From: Halomonas colorata
GTDB taxonomy: Bacteria > Pseudomonadota > Gammaproteobacteria > Pseudomonadales > Halomonadaceae
Assembly (NCBI RefSeq): GCF_014897985.1
Contig: NZ_JABUZA010000001.1
Span: forward strand, 62,001-126,000
Direction of reading: 5' to 3'
Length of the DNA stretch: 64,000 nucleotides
The notes under the pieces were generated by a model that saw only the letters and a program-made list of their open reading frames with translations, was not told the DNA's origin and made no database searches. The stretch's first letter is position 1, and every line of letters begins with the position of its first letter. Below are positions 27,380 to 36,645 of the stretch, piece by piece. The translations under genes and the position numbers were made by a program.

Positions 27380-28078
27380 ATGTCGATGGCCTTATCACAC
27401 GTGGCTCCCAAGGCCTTTATTCAACATCAGAACCTGGTCGAGCAAGTTGCTGACTATTTGACCCAAGCGATTATTCAGCAACACTTTTTACCTGGTGAAC
27501 GCCTTTCGGAAGTACAGCTTTCCAAAGATTTAGGGGTGAGCCGCGCCCCGGTGCGTGAAGCAGCCAGGCTGCTTGAAAGCCGAGGGCTTTTGATCTCCAA
27601 ACCACGCCGTGGCTTCTTTGTCAGGGCGTTGAACGCCGTTGAATTTGAAGATGTCTTCGATCTACGCCTGTGCCTTGAACGTCACGCTATTGAACACCTC
27701 GCCGAGCGCTATAGCGTTGAAGCCCAGCGCGCCCTGGAGCAGCAGGTAGAGGTATTGTGTGAAGCCGCTCTTGGCAATGATGAGACGCGCCGAATCGAGG
27801 AAGATCTGCAGTTTCATCGCTTAATGCTGCACTACGCAGGCAATGAGCGTTTGCTAAAGGCATTTGATGGGTTAACCCACGAGCTGCGCCTGTGTATCGC
27901 CTTGATTACCAAAACCCATGACGCGCCGGACACTATTGCCACCAGCCATTTCAAACTGCTTGAAGCGCTGGCAAGCGGCAGCCCCGCGGCCTGCCGGGAG
28001 GCAATTGATTACCATATCGGTGTAGCACGAAAGTTCGTGGTGCGCGGCGTCGGGGAGCCAGGAGAGCCAGGGAGCTAG
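27380..28078 (+). CDS. GntR-family regulator, FCD (FadR-like) subfamily (232 aa)
   Basis: The N-terminal winged helix (YLTQAIIQQHFLPGERLSEVQLSKDLGVSRAPVREAARLLESRGLLISKPRRGFFV, about 25-80) is a clear GntR DNA-binding domain. Residues 95-220 form the helical FCD ligand domain with the metal-binding pattern D/H (EEDLQFHRLMLHYAGN and a later SHFKLLEAL and DYHIGVA). It is divergent from the peptide-type ABC operon and is followed by a deacetylase gene 11 bases later, so it probably controls both. The start could also be the ATG at 27386. Confidence 0.9.
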   Translation: MSMALSHVAPKAFIQHQNLVEQVADYLTQAIIQQHFLPGERLSEVQLSKDLGVSRAPVREAARLLESRGLLISKPRRGFFVRALNAVEFEDVFDLRLCLERHAIEHLAERYSVEAQRALEQQVEVLCEAALGNDETRRIEEDLQFHRLMLHYAGNERLLKAFDGLTHELRLCIALITKTHDAPDTIATSHFKLLEALASGSPAACREAIDYHIGVARKFVVRGVGEPGEPGS

Positions 28079-28089
28079 GAGAGTCAACG

Positions 28090-29133
28090 ATGAAGACGTT
28101 TTACCACGTCGAACAAGCACTTCATCATCCGCAGACCTACTTCTCGCGGGGGAAAATGCGTACGCCCCAGGAGGTGCCTGAGCGCACTATGCACCTGCTA
28201 GCGGCGGCCAAACGGCTGGGGTTTGATGTGCAGCCACCGGTGGATTATGGCGTGGCGCCGCTGAGAGCCGTGCACTCGCTGGCTTATCTTCGCTTCCTGG
28301 AGAGCGCCTATTCCCGATGGCGCGCTCTGGGAGAAGACTGGGGCGAAGAGGTGATCTCTAACATCTTCGTCCGCTCGCCTAACGCCCTACGCGGTATTTT
28401 GGCGGAGGCCGCGCGCTACTTGGCAGACGGCAGCGCGCCAATAGGCCGCGATACCTGGCAATCCGCCTACTGGTCCGCCCAAAGCGCGGTCGCCGGTGCC
28501 GAGGCGTTATTAACGGGCGAGCGGTTTGCCTATGCGCTATCGCGCCCGCCCGGCCATCATGCAGGCATCGACTCGGCGGGTGGCTTCTGCTTCCTCAACA
28601 ATGCGGCCATTACGGCCCAGCATCTTACCTCGCGCTTTGCGCGTATCGTCGTGCTCGACCCAGACATGCACCACGGCCAGGGCATTCAGGAGATTTTCTA
28701 TGCGCGTGACGATGTGATGTATATCTCGATCCACGGCGATACCACCAACTTCTACCCGGCAGTCACCGGCTTTGAGAGCGAACGCGGCGAGGGTGCCGGG
28801 TTGGGCTATAACCTCAATTTGCCGATGCCCCATGGATCAAAGGAGTCGGTATTTTTTGAGCGCTTGGACGAAGCCTGCCAAGCCATTCGGCTGTTTGAGC
28901 CTGACGCGATCGTATTGGCGCTGGGGTTTGATATTTACGAGCGCGATCCACAGGCCAAAGTAGCCGTCTCCACTCCAGGGTTTGCAGAGCTTGGCCGCCG
29001 GATGGCGGGGTTGAATCTACCCACGCTGGTAGTACAGGAGGGCGGCTACTACCTAGAAGGATTAGAGGCTAATGCGGTAAGTTTCTTTGAGGGATTGCTG
29101 GGCACACAGCAACGCTCGCCGCTAAACGTGTGA
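28090..29133 (+). CDS. Histone-deacetylase-family amidohydrolase, acetylpolyamine type (347 aa)
   Basis: The third member in the window, of the same branch as the gene at 16308 (MKTFYHVEQALHHPQTYFSRGKMRTPQEVPER). The catalytic pair GHHA lies near 155 (SRPPGHHAGIDSAGGFCFLNN), the zinc motif DPDMHHGQG near 195 and LGFDIYERDP near 280, with Tyr in QEGGYYLEG. Length and N-terminus fit acetylpolyamine amidohydrolases. It follows a GntR regulator and a divergent Dpp-like importer, matching an import-then-deacetylate scheme. The substrate is inferred. Confidence 0.85.
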   Translation: MKTFYHVEQALHHPQTYFSRGKMRTPQEVPERTMHLLAAAKRLGFDVQPPVDYGVAPLRAVHSLAYLRFLESAYSRWRALGEDWGEEVISNIFVRSPNALRGILAEAARYLADGSAPIGRDTWQSAYWSAQSAVAGAEALLTGERFAYALSRPPGHHAGIDSAGGFCFLNNAAITAQHLTSRFARIVVLDPDMHHGQGIQEIFYARDDVMYISIHGDTTNFYPAVTGFESERGEGAGLGYNLNLPMPHGSKESVFFERLDEACQAIRLFEPDAIVLALGFDIYERDPQAKVAVSTPGFAELGRRMAGLNLPTLVVQEGGYYLEGLEANAVSFFEGLLGTQQRSPLNV

Positions 29134-29206
29134 GAAGAGTAGGACAAGCCATTCAGGTGTCTGGCAAGATAGTCGCTTTCGAATTTCTATCGATCAAGGA
29201 CACGGC

Positions 29207-32200
29207 ATGGCCCACCTGCTACGCATCGTGATGATTCACGGCCACCTGGAAGGCGTGGTTGAACTCAGTGTGGACGGCCACACCAATATTTGCGGCACCA
29301 ATGCTTCGGGTAAAACCACGCTTCAGCGCCTGGTGCCGGTGTTTTACGGCGAACTACCCAATAAGGTGGTGCCCAAAACGCGCATGAAGTTTGATGCGTT
29401 TTACCTGCCGCATCGCAATAGCTACTTGGTGTATGAATACCGCCGCGAGGCTGGCAACATCTGCCAAGCGGTGCTGACCCGCAAAGCCGAAGGCGGGGTG
29501 GAGTATCGCTTTGTGGGTGGGCCCTATCGGCCGGAAGATTATCTGGTGGAGAGCGAGGCGGGCGTGGCCGCACTCGACTACACCCAGTGGGCCAGTGGCC
29601 TGCGCCGAAGCGGCACGCCGGTATCGCCCAAGCTCGGTGCTACGTCTGAATTCCGCTCGGTTATCCAGAACGACTTTACCCAGCTGCACGGCAATAGCCG
29701 CGATGGCCTCAAGCTGCGCCAGATCGCCGCGCAGTTCAGTCTGGTCAAACCCGAGCGGCGCATTCGCCATATTGAAAAGCTGGTCTCGGCGGTGCATGCC
29801 AAAGAGGGCAAGATGGATACCCTCAAAACCATGCTGGCAGCGATTTTCGAAGAGGATGGCGTTGAGCTGCCGGTCACGCGGATTCGTAACACCAAGGCGC
29901 GTGAATGGATTGCCCAGATGCGCCAATCCATGCGCCTGGAACCATTGCAGGCGTCGCTCGCCCGGCTTGCCGGGATTGATCGAGAGCTTGCCCATTTGGA
30001 TGCCACCCTCTGGCAGCTTAAGCCCCAGCTTGAAGATGACCGCCAGCAGGCCGAGCGGCACATGGCCGATGTGGACGCCGAGCTTGCCCGCCATCAGCGC
30101 GATTTTCAGCAGCGGGAAAGCGATTACGCCCAGGCGCGGGACGAACTCAACGATCGCCACAGCGAAGTGGTCAGCGATTTACAGCAGACCCAGCGCCGCC
30201 TCAATGATCTGCAAACCCAGTACGAGCACTATTTCGAGGCGGACATGCCCGCCCTGGAGCGCGATATCAATGCGCTGCCCCAATGGCGTGAGCAGCGCGA
30301 TCAGCTGCGTGCCCACCTGAACGTCATGCAGGATGCGGTAAAAGAGAGCCAGGCGCGGCTTGATGGGCGCCTGCGCGAACTTTCCGAGGCGCTGGCCCGC
30401 CAGACCGGCGAAGCCCAGGAACTGATCGACGCCCTGGTGGAAGAGAAAGCCCTGCGCCGTGAACAGCAGTGGGAAGCCGAGCAGCGGCTTAATGAACGCT
30501 ACCAGCAGGAGCGTCAGCGCCTGGAAGGCGAGTATCAGGCGCAGCTTGAATTGGGCGTTGAGCAGTTGGCCGAGCTAAAAGCCCAGCTCTCACTTTCAAC
30601 ACAAACCGCCGAAGAAACTGCTGATGCTGAGCTTGCCCAGGCGCGTCTGGATCAAGCCCAGCAGGAGCGTAACGCATCGGCCGCGACGCTAGATGGCCTG
30701 CGCCGCGAGTTTGAAAGCAACCGCCGCGCCCGGGACGACGCCGAGCAGCAACTGGTTCAGCTTCGCCAACAGCTTGAGCGCGCCGAACAGCGCAGCTACG
30801 CGCTCTACCAGCAGCGTGACCCCGAGCAAGGCAGCCTGCGCCATTTTCTGCGCTATCACCGCCCCGGTTGGGAGCAGCAGTTAGGCAAAGTCATTGCCCC
30901 GGAGCTGTTGGAGCGGCGCGATTTAGCACCTCAACTAGCCGACGGCGGCAGCGACGACCTGTTTGGGCTGGCGCTGGATCTCTCGGCCATTGCCTTGCCC
31001 GACTACGCCCAGGACGAAGCCACGCTGCTCGCCGCCATTGAAGAAGCGGATAGCGCCAAACGGCGCGTGCAGGCAGAGTGCCAAGCGGCCGAGAAAGCGC
31101 TTAAACAACACAACGAGCGCGTCCAAAAAGCCGATGAAGCTCAAGACCAAGGCCGTATGGCCCATAAGCGTGCCGAGCAGGAAGTTGAGTTTGCCCTTGA
31201 GGCGCGCCGCCAGCAGCAAGAGCGCCACGCCAAGCATCAACAGAAGCGTCGCGCCACCCATCAAACCGCGTTAGCTCGCTTGGAACAAACACAAACCGAG
31301 CTGCGTGAAGAAAAACAGCAAGCCCTTAACGCGCTGGGTGAAACCCATCAAAGCCAGTTGTTAGAGCTAAAAGCCGATGGCCAAAGCCAGCTGGACAGCC
31401 TGGATGCTCAGCTGCGCCAGTATAAGCAGCAGTTAAGCGACGCCAACGCAGAACACCAGCGCCAACGGGCGGAGCTGGAAGAGGCCTTCAGCCAGGAACT
31501 GGCCGAACAGGGCGTTGACCCCGCCAAGCTAAAAGATACCAAGGCGCGGCTGGCAAGCCAGGAGGAGCGCATCCGCGTTACCGCCGCCCGTCAGGATGAA
31601 CTTACCGAATACACCCGCTTTATGCGCGTGGAGTGGGGGCAGCATAAGCCGCAGCTGGTCACCCAAGAGGCCGAGCTGGAGCAAACTGAACAGCAGCTTC
31701 AGCGCGATAAAGAGCGCTTGAAAAACGACTTTCAGGCCGCGCGCAAAACCCACCAAAGCACAGTAAGTACGCTTAAAACGCAGCGCGAGAGTGAACACGC
31801 CAGCCTGGAAGCCTTAAAGCCTCTGCTGACACAGTTGGAAGGCCTCGCCATTGAGCCCGACGGCCAGGCCCCGGCGGCACCGCTTGGCGATGTAGACGAG
31901 CGCATTGAGCGCGCCCGCCAGGCGCTGGGCAATCGCCACCAGTTGATCGAACAGCTGCGCCGTGGCTGCCTGGAGGTTGAAAGCCAACTGATCAAGGACG
32001 CCAGCAGCGGCTTTGCCGAAGCGCTAGAGAGCGAGCGCAGCAAGCTGCAAAGCGACAACCCGCGCCTACAGCTGCCGCTACTGCGCGACATGCTCAAACT
32101 GCTCGAAGACCAACAGCAGCAGTTGATTCAGGAAGGCCGCAACCTGAGCGACGACCTGGATAAGTTCTTTACCGTATTCCGCGATTTGAACCGCCGCATC

Positions 32201-32872
32201 AGCGCCCAGAGCCGTCGGCTTTCGGAAGAAGTCGCCGACGACCTGCGCCTGGAAGGCATCACCAAAGCCGAAGTGCGTATTCAGTCCACCATCGATGAGC
32301 TGGGCTTCTGGGAGCCGCTGAAGCTGTTCGCTCAGCGCTATAAAGAGTGGCGCGAATCCGGCCAGACACTGCCCAGCGACGACTACCTGAACACCCTGGC
32401 GGACGTGGTCGACTTGCTGCGCAGCGACCAGCAGTACAGCTTTGAAAGCCTGCTGCGTTTGGAGCTGCACTTAAACGAAGGCGGCACGGACCTGGTGATC
32501 AAGAACGACCGCCAGCTGCTGGAGTCCTCCAGCCACGGCATGGCCTATCTGATTCTGTGCAAGTTCCTGCTGGCGTTTACCCGCCTGCTGCGCGGCGATG
32601 CAGAAATCGCTATCCATTGGCCCATCGATGAGATTGGCACGCTGGCCTATCACAACGTCGAAAAACTGTTCGACGCCTGTGACAGCAACCGCATTCACAT
32701 CGTCGGCGCGTTCCCTAACCCCGAGTCCGACGTGTTGCTGCTGTTTGCCAATCGCTACCTGATTGACCGCGATAGCGCTAACGCCAATAAGCGGGTGTTA
32801 AAACGTATTGAACCGCGCCTAAGCCGCCTGGCCGAGCGGCTCCAGGAACGTCAGCAGGAGGTGACGGTATGA
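29207..32872 (+). CDS. jetC: SMC-like ATPase of a Wadjet/MksB-type complex (1221 aa)
   Basis: The ATPase arm of an SMC complex that would trap and extrude DNA. Walker A GTNASGKTT lies at residues 30-38, followed by the N-terminal head. Residues from about 240 to 1000 are long coiled coil rich in Glu, Gln and Arg. Within it a more globular part with LRHFLRYHRPGWEQQLGKVIAPELLERRDL near 545-575 is likely a hinge or head insertion. The C-terminal head has the ABC signature region SSSHGMAYLILCKFLL near 1105 and Walker B IHWPIDEIG near 1135. The length is between MksB and MukB/JetC sizes. The stop overlaps the next gene by four bases. Confidence 0.85.
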   Translation: MAHLLRIVMIHGHLEGVVELSVDGHTNICGTNASGKTTLQRLVPVFYGELPNKVVPKTRMKFDAFYLPHRNSYLVYEYRREAGNICQAVLTRKAEGGVEYRFVGGPYRPEDYLVESEAGVAALDYTQWASGLRRSGTPVSPKLGATSEFRSVIQNDFTQLHGNSRDGLKLRQIAAQFSLVKPERRIRHIEKLVSAVHAKEGKMDTLKTMLAAIFEEDGVELPVTRIRNTKAREWIAQMRQSMRLEPLQASLARLAGIDRELAHLDATLWQLKPQLEDDRQQAERHMADVDAELARHQRDFQQRESDYAQARDELNDRHSEVVSDLQQTQRRLNDLQTQYEHYFEADMPALERDINALPQWREQRDQLRAHLNVMQDAVKESQARLDGRLRELSEALARQTGEAQELIDALVEEKALRREQQWEAEQRLNERYQQERQRLEGEYQAQLELGVEQLAELKAQLSLSTQTAEETADAELAQARLDQAQQERNASAATLDGLRREFESNRRARDDAEQQLVQLRQQLERAEQRSYALYQQRDPEQGSLRHFLRYHRPGWEQQLGKVIAPELLERRDLAPQLADGGSDDLFGLALDLSAIALPDYAQDEATLLAAIEEADSAKRRVQAECQAAEKALKQHNERVQKADEAQDQGRMAHKRAEQEVEFALEARRQQQERHAKHQQKRRATHQTALARLEQTQTELREEKQQALNALGETHQSQLLELKADGQSQLDSLDAQLRQYKQQLSDANAEHQRQRAELEEAFSQELAEQGVDPAKLKDTKARLASQEERIRVTAARQDELTEYTRFMRVEWGQHKPQLVTQEAELEQTEQQLQRDKERLKNDFQAARKTHQSTVSTLKTQRESEHASLEALKPLLTQLEGLAIEPDGQAPAAPLGDVDERIERARQALGNRHQLIEQLRRGCLEVESQLIKDASSGFAEALESERSKLQSDNPRLQLPLLRDMLKLLEDQQQQLIQEGRNLSDDLDKFFTVFRDLNRRISAQSRRLSEEVADDLRLEGITKAEVRIQSTIDELGFWEPLKLFAQRYKEWRESGQTLPSDDYLNTLADVVDLLRSDQQYSFESLLRLELHLNEGGTDLVIKNDRQLLESSSHGMAYLILCKFLLAFTRLLRGDAEIAIHWPIDEIGTLAYHNVEKLFDACDSNRIHIVGAFPNPESDVLLLFANRYLIDRDSANANKRVLKRIEPRLSRLAERLQERQQEVTV

Positions 32873-33498
32873 TCGAACATGGCCCACTGCTTGAGCGATT
32901 GCTGGCCGGGGAGTTTGTCTGCCCGGTGAGCGATGAGACCGGCTATCGCCACTTGAGCAACGCAGAAACCCGCGAGGAGATCGACACCTACCTGCGCCCA
33001 CTTAACCGGCGGCTGGCAAGCAACGAAGAGGGCAGCGTGTATTTTCTGGCCTGGCGACAGCTCAATGACAGCGCTCGGGATCAGCTCTCGCGCCAACTGG
33101 GTGAGACGCTCAACAGCCTGCTGCCGCTGCTGGAATGGCTGCAGCTGGTTCAAGAAGCGCTGGGCCGCGATACCCTGGCGGCCCCCGGCGATGTGCTCAA
33201 ACCGGCCGAATTCAGCGCCAAGTGTGAAGACAACCAAAGCCTGCGCGAGCGCCTGGAACGCCTGGCCACCGACAGCTTTTTTGGCTCGCAAAGTGACCAG
33301 CTAGATGCCCAGGTAAAGCAGGTCTTCAAGCGCCTGAAAGAGCACGGCTACCTGCTTCAGCCGCATTCAGAGCGTCAGGTATTCGTGGTCACCGGCAAGA
33401 TCGACTACCTGGTGGACCTGGTGCGCTTTATCCGCGATGAAGAGAACCTGCCGATTGATGCCGAAGGAGAAGAGGGCACACAGGAGGCCCTCTTGTGA
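32869..33498 (+). CDS. jetB: MksE/JetB-like subunit of the SMC complex (209 aa)
   Basis: A small acidic protein with two winged-helix-like parts, matching the MukE/MksE (JetB) class that binds the kleisin and DNA. Features are MIEHGPLLERLLAGEFVCPVSDETGYRHLSN at the start, the TDSFFGSQSDQLDAQVKQVFKRLKEHGYL helix-turn near 140-165, and a final strand FVVTGKIDYLVDLVRFIRDEE. It is encoded between the SMC gene and the putative kleisin with four-base overlaps on both sides, which implies fixed stoichiometry. The family call rests on size, pattern and context. Confidence 0.75.
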   Translation: MIEHGPLLERLLAGEFVCPVSDETGYRHLSNAETREEIDTYLRPLNRRLASNEEGSVYFLAWRQLNDSARDQLSRQLGETLNSLLPLLEWLQLVQEALGRDTLAAPGDVLKPAEFSAKCEDNQSLRERLERLATDSFFGSQSDQLDAQVKQVFKRLKEHGYLLQPHSERQVFVVTGKIDYLVDLVRFIRDEENLPIDAEGEEGTQEALL

Positions 33499-34724
33499 AC
33501 GAGCTGGAGAGTCGTCTGCTCAAAACAGGCGCTGAGCGCTTGGCGCTATTGGGTAAGCATTCTGAAGCGCTGATGCAGGCCTACACCCGTGATGAAGTGC
33601 CGCTGGAATCACTCAGCGATAGCGCGCTACGCAAGCTGCTGGCAGCGCGCATTCTGTGGCGCCCGGACGAGCAGAGCGGTGTGAAGCTTTCGCCCAAGGT
33701 GCGCGAACTGATCGCCGAAATGCTCGCCGACGAGACCCGCCGCCATGTAAACGCTGATGTGGCAGAAACCCTGGAGTTGATTCGCTCATTGGTACACAGC
33801 TACCGCGAGGCGCGCAGCCGGGGCGAGCACTGGCGGCTGGAACAGCAGCTAATGCGCCTGCGCCAAGAAGTTGACGACTTGAACGGGCGCTTTGCCGATG
33901 CCATCGACAGCTTATGGCAGCGGCTGAATAGCGACTTTGGTTTTGTCAGCCAGCTCAACGATAAAATCCGCGAAAACGACCGCGCCCAGAAACAGATCGC
34001 CAGGCTTCTGGATGGCCTGGCACTGATTAACTTTGACGAGTTGATAGAGCTGGTAGGTAGCGACGGCAGCCTGCGCAAGCTATTGATCAGCCAGCTTCAA
34101 CAGCAGTTAAGCCACCACTACACCGGCCTGCGCGAGGTGCAGCGTCGCTTGATTGAGCTAATGGCGCGCTTTCGCAAGCAGCAGGCGCGCAGCCGCCTGA
34201 TCAGCGGCATGGCCGCGTTTATGCGCGAGCACCCAGGCTTTGTGCCCGGCAACTATGCCCGGCGCAGCGAGGTACCCGCGCTGGTCAACCAAGCCGCCCC
34301 GCTAAACGCCGCGGCCGCCCCAGCGCTAGACCGCAATCTGGAGTGCCAGGTACTCGCCGACCTGCTGCATCAACTGCCTCAGCCGCGCCACACCACGCAA
34401 ACGGTGGAAGCCGCCGCACCTGCCCAAGCGCAAGAGAGCAGCCTGGCCGCCGCTCGCCAACAGGCACTCAAGCAGGATGTTGAACACTTCTATTTAAGCG
34501 TGATTGACCAGCCCCAGGCGGAGCCGGTCAGCGCCCTTAAATACCTACACGAAAGCCCGCTCGAATGGCCCGATGAAATCTGGCTGTTCCAGGTGATTGC
34601 CGAGTACCAGGGCCTGCCGCGCAACGACCAGCGCGCGTTTCGCCTTAAACAGCAGGAGACCCAGGCGAGTGCCTTCAATCACCTGCGTCTGATCCACGAC
34701 GTTGAACTACAGCTGGCCGTATGA
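33495..34724 (+). CDS. Putative kleisin (MksF/JetA-like) subunit, coiled coil (409 aa)
   Basis: I do not recognise this protein from a strong motif. By place and size it should be the kleisin that bridges the SMC heads. The first 90 residues are helical (a possible winged helix ending in VKLSPKVRELIAEML). Residues 95-240 form a long helical region (SYREARSRGEHWRLEQQLMRLRQEVDDLN and so on). A Pro/Ala-rich linker lies near 270-330, and the C-terminal 80 residues look like a second winged helix (DEIWLFQVIAEYQGLP). I recall relatives misnamed as phosphoenolpyruvate carboxylase in automatic annotation, and nothing here supports that enzyme. Both ends overlap neighbours by four bases. Confidence 0.6.
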   Translation: MNELESRLLKTGAERLALLGKHSEALMQAYTRDEVPLESLSDSALRKLLAARILWRPDEQSGVKLSPKVRELIAEMLADETRRHVNADVAETLELIRSLVHSYREARSRGEHWRLEQQLMRLRQEVDDLNGRFADAIDSLWQRLNSDFGFVSQLNDKIRENDRAQKQIARLLDGLALINFDELIELVGSDGSLRKLLISQLQQQLSHHYTGLREVQRRLIELMARFRKQQARSRLISGMAAFMREHPGFVPGNYARRSEVPALVNQAAPLNAAAAPALDRNLECQVLADLLHQLPQPRHTTQTVEAAAPAQAQESSLAAARQQALKQDVEHFYLSVIDQPQAEPVSALKYLHESPLEWPDEIWLFQVIAEYQGLPRNDQRAFRLKQQETQASAFNHLRLIHDVELQLAV

Positions 34725-35590
34725 ACCTACCCAGCCGCGCCCGCAATGGGCTAAACGGTGTGGCCCGCGAACTGCTCCGCCAGCCCACGGTGGAGAAGCC
34801 CCGCGGTCAATGGGTAAACGACGTGGTCGCCTGGTGCCACCAGCACGATATTGACCTGGCCACGCGAATTAACAGTAAAACGCTGCGCTTTGACTCCGCC
34901 TTGCTCGCACAGATAAACGATGTATTAGATAGCGCCCGCATAGCGCCGCTAGGCCGCTCACTCAGCGGCCTGACCAGTAGCGCCCAGGCAAAAGAGGGCG
35001 TAGAAGAAGATAAAGCCACCCGAGAAAGCCCCCGCGCACGGCGGGTACTCGTAAGCTTTCCCCCACAGCCAATAGCAGGGCTTGCCATCGAACCACGAGC
35101 TATTCGCGATGTGGATTTACAGACGCTAAAGCTGAGCGCATTCAGCGCCCTGATTCAGGTCGAAAACCTGGACAGCTTCTATGAGTTCTCGCCGGAACTA
35201 CCAGCACTAAGCGGCTATGCCAACCCGCTGGTCGTCTACCGCGGCGATAGCCACTACGGCGGCGGCTTTGCCTTACTCGCTGAGGCTTGGCACAAAACCC
35301 GCCGAACACATATCTACGCTGGTGATTTCGATATAAAAGGCGTCACACTAGCGCTTGACAGCAACGCCACCCACTTACTCCTGCCCACCATCGAATGGCT
35401 CACCCAAAATGCCACGCCATTGCATGTGCCTGCGGAACAGTTTCCTTATCAGCGCAGGCTACGCAAACACCTTGCTGCGCTGCCAGTTGCCCATCCACTG
35501 CGCGATTACCTGACGCTTCTGCTAGAAAAGCAGCGGGGGTTGAAGCAGCAGTGGTTTGGTGGGGAGGTGAGATTTGTGGCGTCAGCCTGA
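34721..35590 (+). CDS. jetD: TOPRIM nuclease-like protein, JetD/MksG type (289 aa)
   Basis: The predicted effector. The C-terminal half has a TOPRIM-like arrangement: IQVENLDSFYEF with Glu148, LVVYRGDSHYGGG near 170-180, and YAGDFDIKGVTLAL with Asp202 and Asp204 as the acidic pair. These are the motifs of JetD/MksG, which cleaves closed circular DNA after loop extrusion. The N-terminal 130 residues are DNA-binding-like (VNDVVAWCHQHDIDLATRI). It is shorter than well-studied JetD (about 380-400), so the N-terminal domain is reduced or different. It is the last gene of the four-gene operon. Confidence 0.75.
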   Translation: MNLPSRARNGLNGVARELLRQPTVEKPRGQWVNDVVAWCHQHDIDLATRINSKTLRFDSALLAQINDVLDSARIAPLGRSLSGLTSSAQAKEGVEEDKATRESPRARRVLVSFPPQPIAGLAIEPRAIRDVDLQTLKLSAFSALIQVENLDSFYEFSPELPALSGYANPLVVYRGDSHYGGGFALLAEAWHKTRRTHIYAGDFDIKGVTLALDSNATHLLLPTIEWLTQNATPLHVPAEQFPYQRRLRKHLAALPVAHPLRDYLTLLLEKQRGLKQQWFGGEVRFVASA

Positions 35591-35787
35591 TGGTGAAAAT
35601 AGTCAGACGTGAGGGAACAAGAATATTCGATGGGCAGCAAATATTTACTTTGCCTAGCGGCAAATCAATGGGATAGAGTTGGATAAGTTGGCTTCATTGC
35701 TTCAGCGGCTAAACGTAACTGAGTTTTTGATAAGCCATATAGTCACTTTCGCCTGCTATACGACATCGAAAATAATAAGGAGATAAA

Positions 35788-36645
35788 GTGCCGCCAGAAT
35801 TGCAGATAAAATTAAAATACCTTGAGAATAGGAGTAACCCTGCTGAAGTTTTTGAAGCGATGGCCCTATATATTAATGCATACAAAGACTTTGGGCAGTT
35901 ACTTACAAATTCTGTGGGTCTAAAATTAGATTTTCAGTTTCAACTCAATGATATTGAGAAAAGCTCTATATTGAGCAAGCTTTCTGCATTGCCGAACAGT
36001 ATTGACGCTATGTTGGAAAAAGCATTTTATACATCAGGGAATAGTTTGTTTCAAATTCTAACAGAAACAAATGAAACAAAAAGTGAAGATCAGGTTGAAT
36101 CTATTGCCGCAAGTGTTGAATCAGTATTAGCGGATGATCTTGAGTATAAAATTGCTGATCCTTATATCGATAGACAGAATTTAGCGTATGTTCTTAAGGG
36201 GTTTTCTGCTGCAAACGAAAAAATAAACCCGGGAGAAAGTGTAATAATAATATCTGGTCACGAACCTGGTCAAGAGTGCAGTTTAAATACTAAATGGAGG
36301 TTTACTGGTAACCCTAGAGACATGTTTAGAGGATATACAGAGCCCCAAGAACATAGAGACAAACTGTCTGTGAAAATTTCAGTGAATGAAGGCAATTCAG
36401 TGTGGTCTTTTCGCAGTCACTCATTAGACAGAAAGTTCTGCGCTCGAATAACCCATAAGGAGTGGCTTGAGAGTTATCAAAATGGGTTGATACAAGCAAT
36501 TGGACCAAAAGACGTTATCGAAGCAGATATTTCTTATGACATTTATACGCCTCCGAAAGGAAAGGGACAGCCACAAATAAGAAATGCTCGGATAAAAGAA
36601 ATTCTAGATGTGCACCGAGATAATGGTCATCAATATGAGTTATGA
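35788..36645 (+). CDS. Unrecognised cytosolic protein in AT-rich island (285 aa)
   Basis: A GTG start is supported by a strong AAGGAGAT site nine bases upstream. The protein has no signal or membrane segment. Residues 1-110 are helical and acidic, residues 140-260 are beta-rich (ESVIIISGHEPGQECSLNTKWRFTGNPRDM, then VWSFRSHSLDRKFCARITHKEWLESY), and the end is hydrophilic. I know no family for it. Base composition is much more AT-rich than the chromosome around it, a sign of recent transfer. It overlaps a small membrane-protein gene by 11 bases, so the two probably work as a pair. Location 198 bases after the SMC operon makes a defence role possible, but only by context. Confidence 0.65.
   Translation: MPPELQIKLKYLENRSNPAEVFEAMALYINAYKDFGQLLTNSVGLKLDFQFQLNDIEKSSILSKLSALPNSIDAMLEKAFYTSGNSLFQILTETNETKSEDQVESIAASVESVLADDLEYKIADPYIDRQNLAYVLKGFSAANEKINPGESVIIISGHEPGQECSLNTKWRFTGNPRDMFRGYTEPQEHRDKLSVKISVNEGNSVWSFRSHSLDRKFCARITHKEWLESYQNGLIQAIGPKDVIEADISYDIYTPPKGKGQPQIRNARIKEILDVHRDNGHQYEL

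Noticed and set aside
29354-30160. 268-aa minus-strand open frame inside the SMC gene
   Set aside because: Shadow of GC-rich coding sequence; the sense frame has Walker A and coiled coil.
33495-34724. Phosphoenolpyruvate carboxylase
   Set aside because: A name I recall from automatic annotation of similar neighbours. The protein is far too short and lacks the enzyme's catalytic motifs.
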